A stretch of 64,000 nt of DNA from Paucisalibacillus globulus. GTDB lineage: Bacteria; Bacillota; Bacilli; Bacillales; Amphibacillaceae. The notes beneath the pieces were generated by a model that saw only the letters and a program-made list of their open reading frames with translations, searched no databases and was not told the DNA's origin. Location: contig NZ_LT855395.1 of the NCBI RefSeq assembly GCF_900184735.1, forward strand, positions 349,374 to 413,373, read 5' to 3'. The position numbers and the translations under genes were made by a program. Shown here piece after piece: positions 1 to 7,771 of the stretch. The stretch's first letter is position 1; every line of letters begins with the position of its first letter.

Positions 1-81
1 AGCCAGACATATTAAAATAAAGTCCCGCGTCCATATTTTTTCTTTTATTACTTCTTGTTGTGCTTCAGCATGTGCCCCCAT
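1..81 (-). CDS. N-terminus of a probable MFS transporter (cut by window edge)
   Basis: Only the first 27 codons are in the window. The ATG at 79-81 (read on the minus strand) follows a good ribosome site (AGAAGGGAG, about 7 bases upstream). A short charged tail rich in Glu, Gln and Lys is followed by IWTRDFILICLA, which reads as the entry into a first membrane helix. That layout resembles the start of major facilitator exporters, but too little sequence is present to be sure of the family. Confidence 0.5.
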   Translation of the reverse strand, partial: MGAHAEAQQEVIKEKIWTRDFILICLA

Positions 82-290
82 AGTTATCTCCCTTCTTTCG
101 ATACTCGAAACATATTATACAGGAGTCTTATTGGAAATGGAATGGTAGACGAGTAATAATTTTATTGACCAAGTTCTACGTTGTAACCTCTCCTTAATAA
201 ACTTGGAAAAATGCCATTTAGTAGCATCTCTCAAAACCTCTTCAGTGTCTACCTTCAATTGGAGAGGAGTGGTACAATATGTTTTATAAA

Positions 291-321
291 TGAAAAAGAG
301 TCCAGCTGCAACTGGACTCTT
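291..321 (-). terminator. Intrinsic terminator downstream of the small toxin gene
   Basis: A perfect 10-bp stem (AAGAGTCCAG / CTGGACTCTT, loop of 6) is followed on the minus strand by TTTTT. It lies about 70 bases after the stop of the small gene at 391-492, so the toxin transcript would be roughly 250 nt. The rest of 82-390 shows no gene. Confidence 0.75.
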
Positions 322-390
322 GACAAGTGGTTCCTTTAGGGTTCTGCGATTAAGGGTAAAATAGGTTCTCCAATTGAGTGGAGCTATTTA

Positions 391-492
391 TTAATTTTTA
401 TTTATCATGGTTAATACCAAGGCAATAAGAGTAAGTAACAAAGTACCAAAGTTTCCTAGTACTATCATGACTTCATACATCCTCAGTGGCAT
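391..492 (-). CDS. Putative holin-like small toxin (TxpA/BsrG-type, Hol_Tox family)
   Basis: This 33-codon gene is too short for ordinary gene calling. It reads MPLRMYEVMIVLGNFG followed by a single hydrophobic helix (TLLLTLIALVLTMI) and a short polar NKN tail. The pattern (V/M)YE-x-x-M plus one membrane segment is the signature of the small membrane toxins BsrG, BsrE and TxpA of Bacillus type I toxin-antitoxin systems and of proteins annotated as putative holin-like toxin. GGAGGTG sits just before the first ATG; the second ATG (at 480) is an alternative start giving 29 residues. A terminator lies downstream and a promoter with a LexA-like box upstream. No antisense RNA promoter was identified. 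Expected action is membrane depolarisation in the producing cell (family knowledge). Confidence 0.7.
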   Translation of the reverse strand: MPLRMYEVMIVLGNFGTLLLTLIALVLTMINKN

Positions 493-545
493 CACCTCCA
501 ATGAAAGCTTTGCTAACCCCTAAACTGAACATTATCTTGTTCCCA

Positions 546-584
546 ATCATAGCATAGCTTTGCCAGGAATACGAACATATATTC
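546..584 (-). promoter_or_regulatory. Promoter with near-consensus LexA (SOS) box for the small toxin
   Basis: On the minus strand the order is GGAATATATGTTCG, then TTCGTA (-35), an 18-bp spacer and TATGAT (-10, positions 546-551). The plus-strand core GAACATATATTC (573-584) differs by one base from the Bacillus LexA site GAAC-N4-GTTC and overlaps the -35, where LexA repressor normally sits. The same motif and following leader recur at 6898-6935. SOS control is inferred, not shown. Confidence 0.6.
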
Positions 585-766
585 CTATTTTGATTTATTT
601 CTTGTTACCCTATTAATTCATTGATTCCTTGTTAGATGGTTTCCATAATCATTTTCATTATTGCTAATTAAGAAAGAACTTTTCTCAATTGCGAAGATCA
701 TTAATCCTGAAAGTACTTTCAATTGGATACTAGTTATATTAGGTTACCGATGGATTCTCTTCAAAA

Positions 767-1036
767 TTAATCTACCTTATCCTGATTGATTTGCTTTATT
801 GTCTCATGAACACTTCTTGTACCACTATATAATCCACTTGCGGATAATCCTAACATTATTCCCATTATAATTCCTCTTTTTAAATCAGTAGGTCCTGCAT
901 AAATCATTCCAAGTAAAACTCCAAAAATTATAGACAAGATGGAACTATATTTTTTTGGAATCCCTACTTGTTTAATTACTTCTACAAGACCAGAAATAAG
1001 AGGCACTAAAGTGATTTCATAAATCGAAATTTCCAT
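767..1036 (-). CDS. Phage-type holin-like membrane protein
   Basis: This 89-residue protein starts at the ATG at 1036, chosen because AAAGGGGAAG lies 5-6 bases upstream; the open frame extends further upstream without support. It begins MEISIYEITLVPLISGLVEV, has a second hydrophobic helix (SILSIIFGVLLGMIYA) and a third (IIMGIMLGLSASGLYSG), and ends with a polar tail. The segment GIIMGIMLGLSASGLYSGT resembles small holins found next to Bacillus phage lysins. It probably permeabilises the membrane or is a leftover of a lysis cassette, in keeping with the lysin-like gene at 3704-5893. Family assignment is from pattern memory only. Confidence 0.6.
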   Translation of the reverse strand: MEISIYEITLVPLISGLVEVIKQVGIPKKYSSILSIIFGVLLGMIYAGPTDLKRGIIMGIMLGLSASGLYSGTRSVHETIKQINQDKVD

Positions 1037-1566
1037 TTTCTCTTCCCCTTTGAATATTTGGTTTAGGAATATTATATTAGGCATTAAAATTGCAAAAGTA
1101 TTGAAATAGTAATGTGAAAATAGTGTATTTGATAAAAAAAGACCCTTAGATGGAACTAAATTCATCCATAAGAGGGCCTTTTCAATCAAAACTTATAATT
1201 AATTCATTTATGTTCATTAGACCAATCATATATTTGGAGCAGAAAACAATGTTACCTGGGTCTATTCATACATATTAATCGTTGAATATCCACACTAACC
1301 TGACGAGCGATAATATTCACTAACTTTTCGCTTGATGTTTTTCCATTCGTATTACCACTTTACATATTGCGATTAGATATATAACTAAAATTCATTTCAA
1401 TATGGCTTATCATAACCATTGAAGTTAGAAAAGAAGTTGTAAGTACCTTCAACAATGTTTTAATTGATCGAAGCTTAATCCTATTTTGCTTTAAATCAAA
1501 GTAAAAAGGACAATCTTATAGATGATCCAAATCTTCATAACGAAATCCCTAAACAAAAATAAATTA
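1037..1566. other. Intergenic stretch with a bidirectional hairpin and possible gene debris
   Basis: A T-rich hairpin at 1134-1181 (GACCCTTAGATGGA pairing imperfectly with TCCATAAGAGGGCC) has T runs on both outer sides and could end transcription in either direction. Between 1200 and 1500 the minus strand contains a frame interrupted by stops that still reads protein-like (for example GNTNGKTSSEKLVNIIARQV at about 1290-1350). This may be a decayed gene, but I cannot name a parent family. Confidence 0.3.
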
Positions 1567-2094
1567 CTAATTACTTAAATAAGTTCTTAGTTCCTCATAG
1601 GTCCTCTCGAGTGTTGCTTCATCTAACTTATTAGCTTTCATTTTTTCATATACTACTTTAACTATTTCTTGGATACCTTCTAGTTTTTCTTTAGCAACAG
1701 TATCATCTTTCAATTCTAAAAAATGTGTAGCATATTCATTGGCTGCTGTAACGATATGATGCTCATAAGTGTATTTATCCGTAGCTTCAACTAATTCTTG
1801 GTTCTCACGATTCAGCAACTTAATAAAATCTGAAATAAAATCTTCTGCTTTAGCATACTCAGGGGCTACCAAAATGTTTGGATTGTTCTTTGCCAATTCA
1901 TCTATTTCTGCTTGTCTGTTAACACCATCAGTTTTTCCATTAGAAACTGGAGTTTCTTTCTCAGCTTTTTGTTGTTGAGAGATATCGTGATTGGCTGCAT
2001 ATGCTTGTTTATCACTATAATGACTTTCATTCAAGAGGAATATAATAATTACACCTAGAACAACTACTCCAATAATCCCGTTGATTTTTTTCAT
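1567..2094 (-). CDS. Secreted hypothetical protein
   Basis: This 175-residue protein starts with MKKINGIIGVVVLGVIIIFLL and then reaches AYA-A, a plausible signal peptidase I site near residue 34. There is no lipobox Cys. The mature part is charged, mostly helical by composition, and lacks membrane segments or recognisable catalytic motifs. AAGGAGC precedes the ATG at 2094. I do not recognise a family. It stands alone between the holin-like gene and the unknown gene at 2297-2842; the gap at 2095-2256 shows no further gene. Confidence 0.6.
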   Translation of the reverse strand: MKKINGIIGVVVLGVIIIFLLNESHYSDKQAYAANHDISQQQKAEKETPVSNGKTDGVNRQAEIDELAKNNPNILVAPEYAKAEDFISDFIKLLNRENQELVEATDKYTYEHHIVTAANEYATHFLELKDDTVAKEKLEGIQEIVKVVYEKMKANKLDEATLERTYEELRTYLSN

Positions 2095-2256
2095 AATTTG
2101 CTCCTTTTCCTTTTCTTCTCACTTAATCATAGCAATTTAATTAAATTTGTACAACAATTAAATCGGACATTTCTGAATTGTTATTTAATTTTTCGTCAGT
2201 TAAATTTAGCGATGGCTACCACTAAATTGCATTATTTTGGAATAGTCATCTTGAAA

Positions 2257-2286
2257 TTTAAAAAGGACACCTATTAAGGTATCCTT
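2257..2286 (-). terminator. Terminator of the 2297-2842 gene
   Basis: On the minus strand AAGGATACCT pairs with AGGTGTCCTT (one mismatch, 4-base loop) and is followed by TTTAAATTT. It lies 10 bases after the stop codon of the upstream minus-strand gene. Confidence 0.7.
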
Positions 2287-2296
2287 CTTAAGTAAC

Positions 2297-2842
2297 TTAT
2301 GGCATTTTGGATGAATAAATAGTAGGTCTTGTTGGATATCCGAATAGAACATCAGTGTCACACCACAAATCGGATTGTTCATTCCAAATACCGTTCTTGT
2401 AATAACCTTCAATGTGTAGTCTGTCTGGGTATGTGTAACCTGCATTAGAAGCGCCACTTGTTGCAATTAGTCCTCCTGAACTTCCATAAGTAGCGTCAAA
2501 TGAAGTTGCACTAGCCCCTTTATAAATCCTTGCTCTCATACCGCTACGAACCTGAAAAACATATTGAGTATTTCCGTTTTTCCCAATTCGCTTATAATAT
2601 GCATGGTAAGGCGAATAAGCATCAGCACATTGGCCATGATCGTCATAAGAAATTTGTCCGCTTCGGTATTGTCTCCAATCTGCATTATAATACCAAATGT
2701 CATAAGTGAAATTCCCATCAATATCACCACGACTCACAAATACTTCGTCAGGTACGATAATGCCAGCTTCTCTATTTCCGTTATAATCTGCCACATAAAT
2801 TGTTCTTCCTGTTCTGTTAACTTTAAAAACTGGTTGAGCCAT
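2297..2842 (-). CDS. Hypothetical protein of the lysin region
   Basis: The start is the ATG at 2842 (181 residues, MAQPVFKVNRTG), because GGGGGGTG lies 5 bases before it; the frame continues 14 codons upstream without a ribosome site. The protein is rich in Tyr, Gly and Asp, has no signal peptide or membrane helix, and looks like an all-beta protein (IWYYNADWRQYRSGQ, RSGMRARIYKGASATSF). I do not recognise it. Like the DUF1906 protein downstream it begins with a short Met-Ala N-terminus and no export signal, so both may be phage or spore-associated. This link is only positional. Confidence 0.5.
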   Translation of the reverse strand: MAQPVFKVNRTGRTIYVADYNGNREAGIIVPDEVFVSRGDIDGNFTYDIWYYNADWRQYRSGQISYDDHGQCADAYSPYHAYYKRIGKNGNTQYVFQVRSGMRARIYKGASATSFDATYGSSGGLIATSGASNAGYTYPDRLHIEGYYKNGIWNEQSDLWCDTDVLFGYPTRPTIYSSKMP

Positions 2843-3168
2843 ATTTACACCCCCCTTTCTTAATTTTGAAAGTATTGTACCCACTATGGATATTCATAAT
2901 AGGTTTAATTAAATGGTAACTGATAGTGTTGTGTTTTTTGTTACCCAAAAGGTATTAAAAAGCTGTACATAACTATCCCCTCCTGAAACTTATTAATTTA
3001 GTCTATAAATTTCTGTTGACTAGTTGTAGGTTTATATTAAACTAGAACTAGTTCTGAAAAGTTCAAAAAAAATTTAAAGAAACTACTATATAGCTACAAA
3101 AATGCAACAAAATACTCGCATTACTCGATATTTAGGTCAAGTTTTTTTATTAAATAAGGAGTGTTTAT

Positions 3169-3675
3169 ATGGTTGTAGAATTTGAAGTTAATTTAGAAGA
3201 TCTTAAGGCTTTACAAAGGATTTCATTAAGAACAACTAATTTTCATAAAAGGAATAGAATATTGAACGGATTTTTCGGTGCAATATTAGCATTTATTCTT
3301 TCGTTTTCTTTTGGATTTGGTACTATTGTTTCCCTCTTAGCTTCCATTCTCTATTTTATTTTTGGAAGCATTTTATATAATGTGGGATTAATATACCAAA
3401 CAGAAAGGCTAGCTAGAAAGAACGATTCGCTTACAGTAGGAGATTGTAAATTATATATTTCAGAAGAAGGTTTCAGGGCAGAGTTTAAAAGAACAACACA
3501 ACATTCTACTTGGTCAGAAGTTAAAAAAGTATATGAGGATGAAAAGAGATACTTTATATATTTATCTGATTTACAAGCAGTGATAATTAAGAAAGAGTCA
3601 AAAAACACATCTAAAGATGAATTAATTAATTTCAATAAGTTAATTTCTGGATACATAAAAGAGAAAGAGGTGTAG
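3169..3675 (+). CDS. YcxB family protein
   Basis: This 168-residue protein has two close hydrophobic helices at about residues 35-75 (GAILAFILSFSFGFGTIVSLLASILYFIFG). They are followed by a soluble domain reading LYISEEGFRAEFKRTTQHSTWSEVKKVYEDEKRYFIYLS, the hallmark of the YcxB-like C-terminal domain. The start ATG at 3169 follows AAGGAG. An AGAACTAGTTCT palindrome at 3044-3055 lies in the long upstream region and might be an operator. Function of the family is unknown. Its 3' end is buried in a terminator shared with the convergent lysin-like gene. Confidence 0.7.
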   Translation: MVVEFEVNLEDLKALQRISLRTTNFHKRNRILNGFFGAILAFILSFSFGFGTIVSLLASILYFIFGSILYNVGLIYQTERLARKNDSLTVGDCKLYISEEGFRAEFKRTTQHSTWSEVKKVYEDEKRYFIYLSDLQAVIIKKESKNTSKDELINFNKLISGYIKEKEV

Positions 3676-3705
3676 AAAGTAACTTCCTACACCTCTTTCT
3701 CTTTT
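3657..3705. terminator. Bidirectional terminator overlapping two convergent genes
   Basis: A perfect 19-bp stem (3657-3675 with 3687-3705, loop of 11) starts in AAAA and ends in TTTT, so it can act in both directions. The left arm includes the last codons and stop of the YcxB gene, and the right arm reaches the stop of the convergent 729-residue gene. Confidence 0.85.
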
Positions 3706-5893
3706 ATGTTGCCGGTTCATCTACCCCTACCATTAATAGTAGTACTAAAGCTGTTACTGTACCTAGTCCCATTATTACTGGTGCAGTTAGGGCCAAAAGT
3801 GCCAATAGTGCTAGTGCCGCAATTGAGTAGAACGCAACTTCCAATACTGGTTCTAAATCTGGTGAAGATGGAGGAATCCTAAATGTAAAGGTTACTGTAA
3901 CACTTAAATGAACTTCATTTCCACCTTCAACTGGGATGTTTTGCTTATGAGCCGTCACGTCTATTTTTACTTCATTTGGATTTGAGGTATTAACGTTCAT
4001 GCTAATAAATCCATTGCCTATAGATAATGAAAAATTGTTAACTATTTCTTCTATATCTGAAAGTTTGTCTGAACTTATTCTTTCGAACATTTCTCCAAGC
4101 ATTTCTGTCAGACTTGCCGAAACTTTACCATCTTGGACAGTAAAGGCGACTCCATCCACTTCTCCTGTATTACTATACTCAGTGGACGTAGTAACGTCAA
4201 CATCAACATAGTAACCCCTTAGTAATGCGTAGGGTTGGTTAAAAACAAAACTAGTTGTAAATAGGTTTGGTTTATCCTTTAAAAATGGAATTTGTTGTCC
4301 GATTTCTACCCATTTATCGAATAGGGCATAATATTCAGGTAATTTTCTACTCGGCGGAGAAAGATATAAAGATCCTGAATCTCTTCCAGAGTAATCATTT
4401 TTGTCAATTCTTAGTGAAACAAATTCATTATTCACAACAGATTCAATATCAGTTTCAAAAAACTGCCCAAATGACCAGTTATAAGGCATAGGAAACCCTA
4501 AATTTCCACTAAACCCTGTAGACATATTGGCAACAAAACTATAATCTGTTCTAACTTTAGAATCCTGCAAACATTTTAAACAGGTATTCCGAGCTCCATA
4601 AACACCTAATTTATATTCAGGTAAGGGTATTTCTTTTCCAAGTTTATCAAACACTTCTCTTATTTCCCACATGTAAGGAATAATAAGGCCGTCTACTTGA
4701 TAATCATACGCATCAAAGTCAACAGCAAAATAAATAGTTGTTCCTTCTTGAAATCCTAGTTCATATGCAGCATTTATAGCCTTATAAGCATCTATTGTTC
4801 CACGACCTGGCATAAAGTATTCCGCGTACCATCCTCCATCTTGATAAATTGGGAATACTCGTATGCCATTCTCGGTAAGAATGGACAACTCCCTACGAGT
4901 CATTGCTTTGGATCTTATTCCACCAACAGTACCTGTTAAGTAGCGTCCAATTATTCCGTAACCATTGGCTTTTAATACTTTAACAGTATCTTCGTCAATA
5001 ATGGTTGATGCATCACATGCCATTGCAGTTCGTCCAGTATATCCATTACTAGTTAATAGCTGCTTTATAGTTGGCATGTCAGCTATGCCGGTTTCGGGTA
5101 ATGTCATAAAACCTTGAAAATTGCGTACAGCTCCCTCTACCTCGGGTGTATAATATCCCCCAAATTCATCATAGAGACTTGTATCATATTCTGGACCATT
5201 ACAAACCAGTGCATATTGTAAAACTTTTATAAATGCTCGAGGTGCATAGTCCGGACTTAAAGTAGGGCAATTAGCAATAGTTGAAGGACCAAAGTTTCCA
5301 TTTGCAATGTGACCTATGCCCTCCTCATGTTGTAATGCATATATTAAAGCTGTATTTGTTTTTCGTTCATAGATCCCGTTAGTTGGAATGTAATCAAAGT
5401 AATTACTGTATTCTCGATTCAAAATTTGTTGTACTTTACGAATTGCTGGTCTTCCATAAGGAGAGCTTAATCGAAAGCCATCGGTATTAAGAATAACTTT
5501 CATTAATTTTCCATCTACTATTCCATCGGGATTTGTAAATCCTACATCCCCCTGAAACTCCATTACTGCTCTTTCTGTACCTTCATAGAAATTTCCTGTA
5601 AAGCTTCCGGGGCTATAGCCTTTACACCAAAAAGCACCTTGTAGAATATAGTTTAAATTCGTTGGTTGCGATCCTTCTTCTTGTTTTCTTAAGTTAGGGA
5701 ACCTTCGCATAGTTTCTGGGCCAAAATTATCGAATGTTGGAAAGATTCCCAACTCAATTTGGACAGCTCTAATTAAAGCATGAACAGTTTGAAACCCTGT
5801 TTTACCATTTTCCTCTACAATGTTATATCCTGGATTGCCGCTATATGTTTCGTTTAACCATCGTTGTGTTTGAAGCACTCTTATATCTGCCAT
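3704..5893 (-). CDS. Glycoside-hydrolase-like (DUF1906) protein with peptidoglycan-binding repeats
   Basis: This 729-residue protein has no signal peptide. The first 290 residues contain about three peptidoglycan-binding-like repeats (motifs such as AVMEFQGDVGFTNPDGIVDG and GAVRNFQGFMTLPETGIAD). Residues about 290-495 match the Rv2525c-like glycoside-hydrolase-like domain: GIIGRYLTGT, GIRVFPIYQDGGW, TIYFAVDFDAYDY, KLGVYGARNTC and YNWSFGQFFETD. A beta-rich region follows, and the last 40 residues are strongly hydrophobic (SIAALALLALLALTAPVIM). It probably binds or cleaves cell-wall glycans. Lack of an export signal fits release by a holin or packing into spores. RBS AAGGAGAAAGGAAG precedes the ATG. 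Confidence 0.7.
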   Translation of the reverse strand: MADIRVLQTQRWLNETYSGNPGYNIVEENGKTGFQTVHALIRAVQIELGIFPTFDNFGPETMRRFPNLRKQEEGSQPTNLNYILQGAFWCKGYSPGSFTGNFYEGTERAVMEFQGDVGFTNPDGIVDGKLMKVILNTDGFRLSSPYGRPAIRKVQQILNREYSNYFDYIPTNGIYERKTNTALIYALQHEEGIGHIANGNFGPSTIANCPTLSPDYAPRAFIKVLQYALVCNGPEYDTSLYDEFGGYYTPEVEGAVRNFQGFMTLPETGIADMPTIKQLLTSNGYTGRTAMACDASTIIDEDTVKVLKANGYGIIGRYLTGTVGGIRSKAMTRRELSILTENGIRVFPIYQDGGWYAEYFMPGRGTIDAYKAINAAYELGFQEGTTIYFAVDFDAYDYQVDGLIIPYMWEIREVFDKLGKEIPLPEYKLGVYGARNTCLKCLQDSKVRTDYSFVANMSTGFSGNLGFPMPYNWSFGQFFETDIESVVNNEFVSLRIDKNDYSGRDSGSLYLSPPSRKLPEYYALFDKWVEIGQQIPFLKDKPNLFTTSFVFNQPYALLRGYYVDVDVTTSTEYSNTGEVDGVAFTVQDGKVSASLTEMLGEMFERISSDKLSDIEEIVNNFSLSIGNGFISMNVNTSNPNEVKIDVTAHKQNIPVEGGNEVHLSVTVTFTFRIPPSSPDLEPVLEVAFYSIAALALLALLALTAPVIMGLGTVTALVLLLMVGVDEPAT

Positions 5894-6230
5894 TGCTTAC
5901 TTCCTTTCTCCTTGAAATTTGATTCTCAATGAATTGTGTAATACCTCTTAGAGGAAATATTTTATCGACATGTTATAAGCCTCCTTTATTCGCTTTCATT
6001 TATAATGCTAAAATAAACTTGACTTATAAAAATGTCTAAAAGGTAATCAAAATATGTATAGAAATTGATAAAAACTATTGTTACATTGTCCATTAATGTG
6101 GTGGAAGGAAATATTAGTTGGGTTAGCTAGCACACTAATTGGGATTTTTCCCTAATTTCATCTGCATTGGATTAGGGAGGCTTTTAATAACATTAGTGAG
6201 CTTATATATTCAAATAAGATACACCTATAC
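5894..6230. other. Intergenic region, nothing recognised
   Basis: This AT-rich stretch lies upstream of the DUF1906 gene. It must hold that gene's promoter on the minus strand, but I see no convincing -35/-10 pair and no open frame with a ribosome site. Confidence 0.4.
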
Positions 6231-6274
6231 CAAAAATAAAAAGTGCACAGAAATGAAAATTTCATTATCTGTGC
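6231..6274 (-). terminator. Terminator of the ArpU-like gene
   Basis: On the minus strand GCACAGATAATGAAA pairs with TTCATTTCTGTGC, followed by ACTTTTTATTTTT. It lies 12 bases after the stop of the gene at 6287-6760. Confidence 0.75.
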
Positions 6275-6286
6275 AAATGACCAAGA

Positions 6287-6760
6287 TTAATATTCACTTA
6301 TTAGTAAGCTTTTTAAAGAAATTCGTAATTTATTTAATGTTTTCTTCCTTAAATTAAAAATGTATTTTTCACTATATCCTAAATCGAAAGAGGTCTGTAC
6401 TATTGACTTTCGTTTAATATAACGAGAATCTATAAACTTTATTTCAATATCGTCTAGTTCACCTAATGCTTCACCAATAGCATTAATAATCAGTTTATAA
6501 CTTTCCATGTCCTCATATAACATAAATGATTTCTTACTAATATTTCGATTGATGATATATGTTCCATTATCTAATTGGAGATAATACTTTCCATCTAAGT
6601 TTTCACTCACATGTAATTTGTCAATGCCGGGGATGAGATACTCTAGTTGTTTTTCTAAGTTTTTTATACCAGCTTTATAGTTATTATAATTTTTTAGGTA
6701 TTTTTCTATAACTTTTAAATCGTTTGATTCATTTACAGTACTAATACTAGATTTACCCAT
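6287..6760 (-). CDS. ArpU-like / sigma region 4-like phage regulator
   Basis: This 157-residue protein starts at 6760 behind AGGAGGGG. The N-terminal two thirds are coiled-coil-like (YLKNYNNYKAGIKNLEKQLEYL). The C-terminal 45 residues (FIDSRYIKRKSIVQTSFDLGYSEKYIFNLRKKTLNKLRI) look like the helix-turn-helix of phage ArpU/late-gene transcription regulators, which are related to sigma-70 region 4. It may have controlled the lysis genes nearby. The upstream region carries a LexA-box promoter (6898-6935), which could drive this gene through a 140-nt leader. Family call is by pattern, moderate certainty. Confidence 0.55.
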   Translation of the reverse strand: MGKSSISTVNESNDLKVIEKYLKNYNNYKAGIKNLEKQLEYLIPGIDKLHVSENLDGKYYLQLDNGTYIINRNISKKSFMLYEDMESYKLIINAIGEALGELDDIEIKFIDSRYIKRKSIVQTSFDLGYSEKYIFNLRKKTLNKLRISLKSLLISEY

Positions 6761-6897
6761 AATTGCCCCTCCTGAAATAATTGTGACTTCAGCTTATGAA
6801 TTTTCATGAATAGATGTGCAATAATGTCAGTATATAACCACAGTGCATCACATCCAATTAAAAGCTAAGATCCAAACGGAATATTATCTTATTTTCA

Positions 6898-6935
6898 ATA
6901 ATAACATACTTTGAACAAAATGCGAACATATATTC
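6898..6935 (-). promoter_or_regulatory. Second LexA-box promoter and decayed toxin leader
   Basis: GAACATATATTC (6924-6935) overlaps the -35 TTCGCA; a 17-bp spacer leads to TATTAT (-10, 6898-6903). The following minus-strand leader (to about 6825) aligns with the leader of the toxin at 391-492, including GATAATATTCCGTTTGG and ATTGGATGTGATGCACTG. The toxin reading frame is lost, with a one-base deletion after the ATG and divergence beyond. The ArpU-like gene begins about 140 bases further on. The remaining part of 6761-7065 shows no gene. Confidence 0.55.
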
Positions 6936-7020
6936 CCATTTTGTTGACATAATTTTCAATAAGGGTTGTGTAAGGCTATATTATTTCATATAAACTACAG
7001 TAATAATTAAATAACCAAAA

Positions 7021-7053
7021 TAAAAAAAGGCTCTGAGAATATAACTCAGAACC
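7021..7053 (-). terminator. Terminator of the superoxide dismutase gene
   Basis: On the minus strand GGTTCTGAG / CTCAGAGCC (7-base loop, one wobble pair) is followed by TTTTTTTA. It is 13 bases beyond the stop. Confidence 0.8.
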
Positions 7054-7065
7054 CGTTACTTCGCA

Positions 7066-7665
7066 TTATTCTGCAATCACACCACAAGCAATACGTTCAC
7101 CTGCGTCACCAGCGGGCTGTGATTTATAATCATCTGCTTTCGAATGAATTACTAATGCCGTGCCACCTTCTTTTAATAAGGAATTTTTCTTCCCTTTTTC
7201 CAATGTCACCATATTCGCTAGAACAGTCGTGGAAACAAATCCATAATTTGTTGCGTTTATATTAGGTAAATCACCAGCATGTGGACCTTGTGGATGATCG
7301 AAGCCGTGCTTGGCATTGGTTGGGTTAAAGTGTGCACCCGCCGACTCGAAGGATGGTGCCTCACAGGAGCCATTTTCGTGAATATGGAATCCATGGGTTC
7401 CTTGTGGTAGCTTTGATGCATCTAGGCTAATACTGACACCGTCCGGCTTTTGTTCAAGCCTCGCTTCACCGATTGTTTCCCCATTTGTATTCACCATGGT
7501 AACCAATACTGATTTCCCAGATTCCTTTAGCATACTAGTTGTTTCGATACTTGGGTTCTCTTCTTCATTGCTTGTTGCATCATTATCTGCGCTCGTGGCC
7601 CCGTATGCTATAAGGTATATCACGAGAAAAGAAGCTACAATTACGAACCAATGTATTTTTTTCAT
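7066..7665 (-). CDS. sodC: Secreted Cu/Zn-type superoxide dismutase
   Basis: This 199-residue protein has an N-terminal signal anchor (WFVIVASFLVIYLIAYGA) and a Cu/Zn SOD domain from about residue 50. All seven usual metal-ligand positions can be read: GTHGFHIHENGSCE (two His), AGAHFNP (bridging His), KHGFDH, GPHAGDLPNI (His and Asp for zinc) and ALVIHSKADDY. The disulfide cysteines (SCEAP, ERIACGVI) and the active-site Arg (GERIACG) are also present. It would dismutate superoxide outside the membrane. It is monocistronic with its own terminator. The start ATG at 7665 has GGAGGG upstream. Confidence 0.9.
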   Translation of the reverse strand: MKKIHWFVIVASFLVIYLIAYGATSADNDATSNEEENPSIETTSMLKESGKSVLVTMVNTNGETIGEARLEQKPDGVSISLDASKLPQGTHGFHIHENGSCEAPSFESAGAHFNPTNAKHGFDHPQGPHAGDLPNINATNYGFVSTTVLANMVTLEKGKKNSLLKEGGTALVIHSKADDYKSQPAGDAGERIACGVIAE

Positions 7666-7771
7666 GTTAATCCCTCCAGATGTGTATGGTAATCGTTTAC
7701 ATTATTTACATGAATAGGTATCATTAAACATACAATAGAGACTAATTTTCTGAATCATGGAGGTGATTATT

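Noticed and set aside
1263..1497. Possible pseudogene on the minus strand
   Set aside because: Protein-like fragments remain between stops, but no parent family could be named, so it is only mentioned as debris.
2943..2974. Nine-codon frame (MYSFLIPFG) behind AGGAGGGG on the minus strand
   Set aside because: The ribosome site is strong and could mark a leader peptide or a decayed gene, but nothing else supports it.
3044..3055. AGAACTAGTTCT palindrome as a LexA site
   Set aside because: LexA of Bacillus needs GAAC-N4-GTTC; here the half-sites are only two bases apart.
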